Positions 56,783 through 64,000 of a stretch of DNA of 64,000 nucleotides are shown here, piece by piece. Made by a program: the position numbers and the translations under genes. The first letter of the stretch is position 1. Each line of letters opens with the position of its first letter. A model generated the notes under the pieces. That model worked only from the letters and a program-made list of their open reading frames with translations, ran no database searches and was not told where the DNA came from. The DNA comes from Mycolicibacterium stellerae (GTDB lineage: Bacteria > Actinomycetota > Actinomycetes > Mycobacteriales > Mycobacteriaceae): the NCBI RefSeq assembly GCF_003719305.1, contig NZ_RARC01000020.1:1-64000 (forward strand), written 5' to 3'.

Positions 56783-59700
56783 ATGGGATCCGTTGAAAAT
56801 TCGATCGAGCCGGCTCCGCGCTTCGCCATCGTCGGCTATGCCGCGCGCTTCCCGGGTGCCCCAGACACCGACGAATTCTGGAACGTCCTTCGCGAGGGCC
56901 GTGACGCGGTAACCGAAGTGCCCAAGGACCGCTGGGATGTCGACGAATTCTTCGACCCGGAACCCGGTGTGCCCGGCAAGGTGGTCACCCGCCGTGCGGG
57001 TTTCGTCGACGACGTGACGGGGTTCGACGCGCCGTTCTTCGGGATGTCGACCCGCGAGGTCAGGTTGATGGACCCGCAGCATCGACTCTTGCTGGAGATG
57101 GCATGGAGCGCGGTGGAGCATTCGGGCACCGCGCCGACTGCGTTGGCCGACACCAACACCGGCGTGTTCGTGGGTCTGGCCACCCACGACTACCTGGGAA
57201 TGGCATCCGACGAGCTGACCTATCCCGAGATCGAGGCCTACATGGCCATCGGGACGTCGAATGCCGCGGCAGCGGGACGGATCAGCTATCGGCTGGGGCT
57301 GCAGGGTCCTTCGGTCGCCGTCGACACGGCGTGCAGCTCGTCGCTGGTGGCAATCCATCAGGCGTGCCAGGCGCTGCGGTTGGGAGAATGCGATCTTGCG
57401 CTGGCAGGCGGCGCGAACGTGCTGCTCACACCGGCGACGATGATCACGTTTTCCAGCGCCCACATGCTCGCGCCCGACGGCCGGTGCAAGACGTTCGACG
57501 CGGCCGCCGACGGCTACGTCCGCGGCGAGGGTTGCGGTGTGATCGTCATCAAGCGCCTCGAGGACGCGATCGAAGACGGTGACCGGATTCGCGCCGTGAT
57601 CCGCGGCAGCGCGATCAACCAGGACGGCGCGTCAGGTGGCTTGACGGTACCCAACGGCGTTGCCCAGCAACGGGTTATCGCCGATGCGCTGAAGCGCGCC
57701 GACCTCGAACCAAGCGACATCGGTTACCTGGAAGCGCACGGCACAGGGACATCGCTGGGTGACCCGATCGAAGCCCAGGCCGCAGGTGCAGTGCTCGGCG
57801 CCGGACGCGAGCCCGGCCAGCCGCTGTTGATCGGCTCGGCGAAGACGAACATCGGACACCTGGAGGCGGCCGCGGGCATCGCGGGCGTCATCAAGGTCAT
57901 CCTGTCGCTCGAGAACGAGTTGCTGCCCCGTCACCTACATTTCGAGAACCCGTCGCCGCACATCCCATGGGACCGGCTCGCGGTGGAGGTCGTCAAGGAG
58001 GCCACCAGCTGGGAACGCAACGGTCGGCCGCGCATCGCGGGAGTCAGCTCGTTCGGGTTCGCCGGGACGAACGCACACGTCATCCTCGAGGAAGCACCCG
58101 AGGAAGCCACTCCGAGTCCGGTCGAACGGCCCGCGGAGGGCCGATTCAGCGTTCTCCCGCTCTCGGCGCGCACGCCCGCCGCACTGGTGCGGGTCGCCGA
58201 CCTGTACCGGAGCTGGCTGAGCGCACACCCTGAGGCGCCCCTGCCCGACGTCTGCTTCACCGCGGGGGCGGGGCGAGCACACCTGGAGCACCGGGCCGCA
58301 CTGGTGGTCAATTCGAGAGAATCAGTCGCCGAACTACTCAGCGCGGTCGCCGACGACCGCCCGGTGTCAGGGCTGGTTCGCGGGGAATCCCACGACAAAC
58401 CGAAGACTGCGTGGCTGTTCACCGGCCAAGGCAGCCAGTACCCCGGCATGGCCCGGGAGCTGTACGACACCGAACCCGTGTTCGCCGAGACACTGAATCG
58501 TTGCGCGGCCGTGGTCGCTGACGTTCTCGAAAAGCCGTTGCTGGACGTGATTTTCGACGTGGACAGCCCCGACGCCGAGGATTCGCTGCGGCAGACCTCC
58601 TATGCACAGCCCGCCTTGTTCGCGGTGGAGATGGGCCTGGCCCGCCTCTGGCAGTCGTGGGGCTTCGAACCCGACGTGGTGCTGGGCCACAGCGTGGGCC
58701 AGTATTCGGCGGCCTGCGTAGCGGGCGTGTTCAGCATTACCGACGGCGCGCTGCTGATGGCCGAACGCGGGCGTCTCTTCGGCAGCCTGCCTGCGGGCGG
58801 CCGGATGGTTGCGGTGTTCGCCGACGCCGAGCGTGTCGAGAGCCTGACCGACGACTACCCGAGTCTGTCGGTCGCGGCCTACAACGGTGCCAACACTGTG
58901 TTGTCGGGACCGGCGCAGGATCTGGAGAAGGCGGTAGCCGGGCTGGCGGCCGCCGGGGTCCGGTGTGACTGGCTGGACACCAGCCACGCGTTCCACTCGG
59001 CGTTGCTCGACCCGATCCTCGACGACTTCGAGTCGTATGCGCAGCGCTTCAATTTCCAGACGCCGCAACGAATTCTCATCGACAACCGCACCGGCACCGC
59101 GCTCGGCAGGAGCGTGAAGCTCGATGGGACCTACTGGCGCCGTCACGCGCGCCAACCCGTGGAGTTCGCCAAGAGTGTGCGAACCCTTGCAGATCTGAAT
59201 TGCAAGGTGTTGGTCGAGATCGGCCCGCAGCCGGTGCTCACCGCAGCAGCCCTGCGGGCATGGCCCGACCCGGCCACCGCACCGCGGGCGATCGCGTCGT
59301 TGCGCCGAAACACCGCCGACCACCGACAGATCACCGAAGCCGTCGCCGACGCGTACGTCCTTGGCCACCTGCCCGACTTCGGCGCACTGCGGCAGACGCA
59401 CGCACGAAAGCTCGACCTACCGACGTATCCATTCGAACGTCGCGAGTACTGGTACACCGACAATCGGGACGCCTCCAGCCCGCAGCAGAGCGCTGTTGGA
59501 CCGCGCACCCAGACGGTGCGGCTACTCGAGGACGGCAGGATAGAAGAACTGGCGGCCCTACTCGACGGTGCCGACGGCGACCGCCAGACCTTCGATGTGC
59601 TGACCAAGCTTGCCGCACAACACAACCAGCAACGTAGCAGCCAGTCCGTCGCCGACGACCGCTACGAGATTCGCTGGGACAAGCCCCCCACCGCAGTCTC

Positions 59701-62700
59701 AGCCGGTCAGACCGAGGAATCCACCTGGCTTCTCGTCGGTGATGATTGTCCGGCGGTCGCGCCGTTTGTCGACGCGCTGACCGCGCGTGGGCAGCAGTAC
59801 CGGATCCTGGATTTGCCGTCGTCCGACGCGGACGAGGAACAGCTCGCGGACGCGTTGCGCGCTGCGGCGGAAGAGGATTCGACGCTACGTATCGTGCATG
59901 TCGCGGCGCTGGACTCCGACAACCCACCATCGATGCGGTCACTGTTGCGGATGCAGCACCAAATTCTGGGTGGAACGCGGCGGCTCTTCCGGGCCGCGAT
60001 CGCCGCGGGACTTCGCAAGCCCATCTGGATTGTTACCCGTGGCGCGCAGCGAGTCACCGACGCAGACACCGTGTCGCCGGATCAGAGCAGCCTGTGGGGT
60101 TTCGGTCGCGCCGCATCGCTGGAGCTTCCGCAAGTGTGGGGCGGACTGGCGGATCTGAGCGAAGGCACCGCCGACGAATGGTCGCGGTTCATCAGCGAGG
60201 TGGTGGCGCAGCGTGGCGAAGACCAGATCGCGCTCCGCGATCAGGCGCTCTATGTGCCCCGGCTGGTACGACGGGATGAACAGCCGAGCGCCACGGCGGT
60301 GGAACTCCGTGACGAGGCAACGTATTTGGTGACCGGCGGGCTGGGGTCGATCGGGCTCGAGATCGCCGGATTCCTGGCCGCGCACGGCGCCAGGCATCTG
60401 GTGCTGACCGGCCGACGTCCGGCAAGCGATGCCGCACTGCGGAGCATCGACGCACTTCGCGAAGGGCACGGATGCGAGATACGGGTCGTCGCTGCCGACA
60501 TCGCCGATGCCCATGACGTCGCGCGGCTGTTGGCCACCGTGGCCGCCGAGCTACCGCCGTTGGCAGGCATCGTGCACGCCGCGGGGGAAATCGGTACCAC
60601 GCCGCTGAGCACCCTCGACGACGCCGAGATCGATCGGGTCTTCGCCGGGAAGGTCTGGGGTGCTTGGCATTTGAGTGAAGCAGCCGCTGACCTGCAGCTG
60701 GACTTCTTCCTCAGCACCTCATCGATCGCCTCGGTGTGGGGCGGGTTCGGTCAGACCGCCTACGGCGCCGCCAACGCCTTCCTCGACGGCTTGGCCTGGC
60801 GCCTTCGCGAGCGGGGCATCTCCGGGATCAGCGTCAACTTCGGTCCGTGGTCGGCGGGCATGGCCGACGCGGAGTCACGTGCGCGCCTTGACAAACGCGG
60901 CGTCCAGACCTTGTCACCCGCCGATGCACTGTCCGGTCTGGCCGATGTGATGGCGACTTCTGCAGCACAGGGGCCCGCACAGGGAGTGGTGGCCCGGATC
61001 GACTGGACCCGTTTCCTTCCGCTGTACCAGCAGGCGGGCAGGCGAGCTTTCCTTGCGGAGCTGGCGCGTGAGGTGCCTGACGCGACGCCGGCCCCGACGA
61101 CGTCGGGGAAGACCCAATTGGTCGAACGGCTCACGGCCGCTCCAACCCAGCAGCGCAAGAAGCTTCTGACGGATTACCTGCGCGACGCGGTAGCAGAGGT
61201 GACGCGCGTCGACGCCGCGGAGATCCGGGAAGACGCGGGGTTCTTCGACCTCGGCATGGATTCATTGATGGCAGTCGAGTTGCGGCGCCGTATCGAACAA
61301 GGAGTCGGCCGCGAGATTCCGGTCACCCTGGTGATGGATCACCCCCGGCTGTCGGATGCCGCCGACTATCTGCTCGGCGAGGTGCTCGGGCTCAGCGAGC
61401 AGGCCGACAAACCAGCGCCCAAGCCGGTATCGGCGCCGACGCGCACGGACGAACCGATCGCGATCGTCGCGGTGTCGTGCCGGTTCCCCGGCGCACCAAA
61501 CCCGGAAGCTTTCTGGGACTTGCTTGCCGGCGGCGTCGACGCGATCGGGGAGGTCCCCGAGGATCGCTTCGACATCGACGAGTTCTACGATCCGGATCCA
61601 GAGACCCCCGGCAAGACGTACACGCGCTTCGGCGGGTTCCTCGACGGAATCGATGGATTCGATCCCGAGTTCTTCGGCATCTCCCCGCGCGAGGCGGTCT
61701 GGATAGAGCCGCAGCAGCGGCTGATGCTCGAAACGGCCTGGGAAGGTCTCGAAAGGGCCGGGTACGCGCCCGCCGCTCTGCGCGGCAGTCGAACAGGCGT
61801 CTTCGTGGGGGTGGGCGCCAACGAGTACGCCCATCTGCTGTCCGCCGAGTCGATCGACAAGATCGAGCCCTACTTCATCACCGGCAACGCGCTCAACGCC
61901 ATATCCGGCCGAGTCGCCTTCGCACTGGGACTCGAAGGACCGGCGGTCGCGGTCGATACCGCGTGCAGCTCGGCGTTGGTGGCCGTCCATCAGGCCTGCC
62001 AGGCTCTGCACTCCGGTGACTGCGACATGGCGTTGGCCGGCGGCGTGAACGTCTTGCTGAGTCCGGTGACGGTGATCGCCGCATCCCGCGCCAGGATGCT
62101 TTCGCCGGTCGGGCGATGCAAGACGTTCGACGCGTCCGCCGACGGCTACGTGCGCAGCGAAGGCTGCGGCATCCTCGTGCTCAAGAGGCTCAGCGACGCG
62201 GTGCGCGATGGCGACCGGGTATGCGCGGTCATTCCCGGCAGCGCGGTCAACCAGGACGGCGCCTCAAGCGGTTTGACGGTGCCCAACGGGGGTGCACAAC
62301 AACGGCTCATCGGGGCTGTGCTGGATCGCGCCGGTCTGGCAGGCGGCGATGTCGACTACCTCGAGGCGCACGGGACGGGTACCCCGCTTGGCGATCCGAT
62401 CGAGGTGCAGGCGGCCGCGGCAGCCTACGGCGGCTCGCGTGACGCCAACCGACCGCTGCTGATGGGGTCGGTGAAAACGAATATCGGGCACCTCGAGTCC
62501 GCGTCGGGGGCGGCAGGACTGATCAAAGTCGTGTTGTCGCTTCAGAATGAAATGCTGCCGGAGAGCCTGCACTTCGACACGCCGTCACCGCACATCCCAT
62601 GGGATTCGCTGCCGGTGCGGGTCGTGGACAAGGCGACTCCATGGCAGACCAACGGCAGGCCGCGGCGGGCAGGGGTGAGTTCGTTCGGCTTCACCGGCAC

Positions 62701-64000
62701 GAACGCGCACGTGCTGCTCGAGGAGGCCCCTGCCGCCCAACCGGTGGCCCAGGAGCCCGTCACTGACGAGCAGCCGGTCAACGTGCTGGCGCTTTCCGCG
62801 CGAACGCCGGAAGCACTTGTCGCGTTGGCGCAGCGCTATGAGTCTTTCTTGACCGCCCACCCGGATGCCGACATCGCCGACGTGTGCCTCACCGCCGGGG
62901 CAGGCCGTTCGCATTTCGAACATCGCGCCGCGCTGGTCGTGGATTCGGTCGACGGTGCGCGCGACGGCCTGGCCGGGTTGGCCGAGAACCGGATGCGACC
63001 AGGTGTCGTACGTGGCGAGCACACGCACCACCCGACGACGGCGTGGTTCTTCACCGGGCAGGGCAGCCAGTATCCGGGGATGGCCCGTGAGTTGTTCGAT
63101 GCCGAGCCGGTTTTCGCCGAGACCGTGACGCGTTGCGCGGAGGCGGTCGACGACATCCTGCCCCGGCCGTTGTTGGATGTGCTGTTCGCCATCGATCGCG
63201 AAACCGGTGGCGAGACTGGAGAAGCGTTGCGGCACACGTCGTTTGCGCAGCCGGCACTCTTCGCCGTCGAGATGGGCCTTGCCCGGCTGTGGCAGTCGTG
63301 GGGCATCGAGCCCGACGTGGTGCTCGGCCACAGCGTCGGCCAGTACGCGGCGGCATGTGTGGCAGGAGTCTTCAGCCTCACCGACGGCGCACGGCTGATG
63401 GCCGAGCGCGGCAGGTTGTTCGGCAGCCTGCCAGAAGGTGGGCGAATGGTCGCGGTGTTCACCGACGCCAAGCACGTGGAAAAGAGCGCAGGCGAATTCC
63501 CGCGGGTCTCGGTCGGCGCCTATAACGGGCCCAACACCGTGCTCTCTGGCCCTGGTGAGGATCTGGAGCAGATCGTCGCCGGGTTCAGCGAGGAAGGGAT
63601 CCGCTGCACCTGGCTGCAGACCAGCCACGCATTCCACTCGGAACTGCTGGACCCGGTACTCGATGAATTCGAGTCCTACGCAGCGCAATTGCAGTTCGCT
63701 GTCCCGACGTTGCCGCTGGTCTGCAACCGCACCGGCGCAGTGCTCACGGCGCAAACCCCGCTCGACGCCAAGTACTGGCGGCGGCATTCCCGCCAGCCGG
63801 TGCAATTCGCCGAAAGCGTGCGCACCGTTGCGGCGCTGGGATGCTCGGTGTTGATGGAGATCGGTCCGCAACCGGTGCTGACCGGGGCGGCTGTGCAGGT
63901 CTGGCCGGAGCACCTGGCCGCACCGCGGGCGATCGTGTCGATGCGCAAGGGTGTCGGCGACCGGCGCCAGATCGCCGATGCGCTCGCCGCGGCCTACGTC
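56783..64000 (+). CDS. pks: bimodular type I polyketide synthase for phleic acids (partial, C-terminus outside window)
   Basis: Open from ATG 56783 to the window end (2406 residues). Module 1: KS (Cys 184 in DTACSSS, EAHGTGT, KTNIGHLE), AT (Ser 637 in GHSVGQ, HAFH loop that favours malonyl), KR (TYLVTGGLGSIG at about 1180) and ACP (Ser 1494 in GMDSLMA). No DH or ER is seen between AT and KR. Module 2: KS (Cys 1728) and AT (Ser 2184, again GHSVGQ and HAFH), then the edge. Gene order with papA3, mmpL10, PE and fadD23 identifies the trehalose polyphleate Pks, which extends fatty acyl chains to polyunsaturated phleic acids. The second module should contain DH and ER. Confidence 0.9.
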   Translation, partial: MGSVENSIEPAPRFAIVGYAARFPGAPDTDEFWNVLREGRDAVTEVPKDRWDVDEFFDPEPGVPGKVVTRRAGFVDDVTGFDAPFFGMSTREVRLMDPQHRLLLEMAWSAVEHSGTAPTALADTNTGVFVGLATHDYLGMASDELTYPEIEAYMAIGTSNAAAAGRISYRLGLQGPSVAVDTACSSSLVAIHQACQALRLGECDLALAGGANVLLTPATMITFSSAHMLAPDGRCKTFDAAADGYVRGEGCGVIVIKRLEDAIEDGDRIRAVIRGSAINQDGASGGLTVPNGVAQQRVIADALKRADLEPSDIGYLEAHGTGTSLGDPIEAQAAGAVLGAGREPGQPLLIGSAKTNIGHLEAAAGIAGVIKVILSLENELLPRHLHFENPSPHIPWDRLAVEVVKEATSWERNGRPRIAGVSSFGFAGTNAHVILEEAPEEATPSPVERPAEGRFSVLPLSARTPAALVRVADLYRSWLSAHPEAPLPDVCFTAGAGRAHLEHRAALVVNSRESVAELLSAVADDRPVSGLVRGESHDKPKTAWLFTGQGSQYPGMARELYDTEPVFAETLNRCAAVVADVLEKPLLDVIFDVDSPDAEDSLRQTSYAQPALFAVEMGLARLWQSWGFEPDVVLGHSVGQYSAACVAGVFSITDGALLMAERGRLFGSLPAGGRMVAVFADAERVESLTDDYPSLSVAAYNGANTVLSGPAQDLEKAVAGLAAAGVRCDWLDTSHAFHSALLDPILDDFESYAQRFNFQTPQRILIDNRTGTALGRSVKLDGTYWRRHARQPVEFAKSVRTLADLNCKVLVEIGPQPVLTAAALRAWPDPATAPRAIASLRRNTADHRQITEAVADAYVLGHLPDFGALRQTHARKLDLPTYPFERREYWYTDNRDASSPQQSAVGPRTQTVRLLEDGRIEELAALLDGADGDRQTFDVLTKLAAQHNQQRSSQSVADDRYEIRWDKPPTAVSAGQTEESTWLLVGDDCPAVAPFVDALTARGQQYRILDLPSSDADEEQLADALRAAAEEDSTLRIVHVAALDSDNPPSMRSLLRMQHQILGGTRRLFRAAIAAGLRKPIWIVTRGAQRVTDADTVSPDQSSLWGFGRAASLELPQVWGGLADLSEGTADEWSRFISEVVAQRGEDQIALRDQALYVPRLVRRDEQPSATAVELRDEATYLVTGGLGSIGLEIAGFLAAHGARHLVLTGRRPASDAALRSIDALREGHGCEIRVVAADIADAHDVARLLATVAAELPPLAGIVHAAGEIGTTPLSTLDDAEIDRVFAGKVWGAWHLSEAAADLQLDFFLSTSSIASVWGGFGQTAYGAANAFLDGLAWRLRERGISGISVNFGPWSAGMADAESRARLDKRGVQTLSPADALSGLADVMATSAAQGPAQGVVARIDWTRFLPLYQQAGRRAFLAELAREVPDATPAPTTSGKTQLVERLTAAPTQQRKKLLTDYLRDAVAEVTRVDAAEIREDAGFFDLGMDSLMAVELRRRIEQGVGREIPVTLVMDHPRLSDAADYLLGEVLGLSEQADKPAPKPVSAPTRTDEPIAIVAVSCRFPGAPNPEAFWDLLAGGVDAIGEVPEDRFDIDEFYDPDPETPGKTYTRFGGFLDGIDGFDPEFFGISPREAVWIEPQQRLMLETAWEGLERAGYAPAALRGSRTGVFVGVGANEYAHLLSAESIDKIEPYFITGNALNAISGRVAFALGLEGPAVAVDTACSSALVAVHQACQALHSGDCDMALAGGVNVLLSPVTVIAASRARMLSPVGRCKTFDASADGYVRSEGCGILVLKRLSDAVRDGDRVCAVIPGSAVNQDGASSGLTVPNGGAQQRLIGAVLDRAGLAGGDVDYLEAHGTGTPLGDPIEVQAAAAAYGGSRDANRPLLMGSVKTNIGHLESASGAAGLIKVVLSLQNEMLPESLHFDTPSPHIPWDSLPVRVVDKATPWQTNGRPRRAGVSSFGFTGTNAHVLLEEAPAAQPVAQEPVTDEQPVNVLALSARTPEALVALAQRYESFLTAHPDADIADVCLTAGAGRSHFEHRAALVVDSVDGARDGLAGLAENRMRPGVVRGEHTHHPTTAWFFTGQGSQYPGMARELFDAEPVFAETVTRCAEAVDDILPRPLLDVLFAIDRETGGETGEALRHTSFAQPALFAVEMGLARLWQSWGIEPDVVLGHSVGQYAAACVAGVFSLTDGARLMAERGRLFGSLPEGGRMVAVFTDAKHVEKSAGEFPRVSVGAYNGPNTVLSGPGEDLEQIVAGFSEEGIRCTWLQTSHAFHSELLDPVLDEFESYAAQLQFAVPTLPLVCNRTGAVLTAQTPLDAKYWRRHSRQPVQFAESVRTVAALGCSVLMEIGPQPVLTGAAVQVWPEHLAAPRAIVSMRKGVGDRRQIADALAAAYV

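Noticed and set aside
62585..63913. 442-codon frame antisense to pks, with similar frames at 58367-59401 and 56756-57463
   Set aside because: The same shadow pattern recurs opposite each KS/AT copy because the modules are duplicated; this reflects repeat structure and not genes.

Overview
The window is chromosomal DNA of a mycobacterium, most likely a rapid grower of the Mycolicibacterium type. GC is high, start codons are often GTG, neighbouring genes often overlap by 4 bases (ATGA or GTGA), and there are mce/yrbE, MmpL, PapA, FAAL and large type I polyketide synthase genes. From memory, 31-56 kb is broadly collinear with M. tuberculosis Rv0245-Rv0265c and the M. smegmatis region MSMEG_0408 to about MSMEG_0435. 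No database was searched. No tRNA, rRNA or CRISPR array was seen.  Region 1 (1-5.3 kb, minus): the start of an mce operon (unknown gene, yrbEA, yrbEB, mceA running off the left edge), preceded by a cluster of five very small genes. Both transcription units start from near-identical copies of one promoter/leader module (3549-3735 and 5104-5289). Region 2 (5.4-10.9 kb): an isocitrate/isopropylmalate-type dehydrogenase, a fused indolepyruvate:ferredoxin oxidoreductase and a divergent Lrp/AsnC regulator, probably a 2-oxo-acid or amino-acid catabolic unit. Region 3 (11.1-12.6 kb): two small genes, one with an ASCH domain, each broken by a -1 frameshift at a homopolymer.  Region 4 (12.8-22.4 kb) is the most striking part. 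The lysine-export pair lysG (LysR-type regulator) and lysE (exporter), normally divergent neighbours, is split by about 8 kb of Tn7-like transposition genes: tnsA, tnsB, tnsC and two tniQ genes in one overlapping operon. The large TniQ/TnsD-like protein ends in a LysR-type winged helix. Two LysG-like palindromes remain in front of lysE, while lysG now sits directly behind the transposon operon. No Cas gene or CRISPR array accompanies it, and I could not find a left end.  Region 5 (22.4-34.5 kb) is accessory metabolism: secreted small proteins, a four-gene unit around a DyP-type peroxidase, a YeiH-family transporter with a 29-residue membrane peptide in front, a permease-amidohydrolase pair with a nearby nitrilase, a siderophore-binding lipoprotein and a queuosine-precursor-type transporter. 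Region 6 (34.6-48.4 kb) is conserved mycobacterial core: pxpBC, aac(2')-I, hemD with a response-regulator-type DNA-binding domain, a CbiX chelatase, nirBD with an ANTAR gene, secreted/membrane proteins, a PEP-mutase-like enzyme, the Sdh1 succinate dehydrogenase operon and a flavin reductase.  Region 7 (48.4-64 kb) matches the trehalose polyphleate locus: a GAP-family protein, then papA3, mmpL10, a PE-PPE-type acyltransferase and fadD23 on the minus strand, divergent from a giant pks that leaves the window inside its second module. Three tandem 16-bp operator-like repeats fill the papA3-pks intergenic region.
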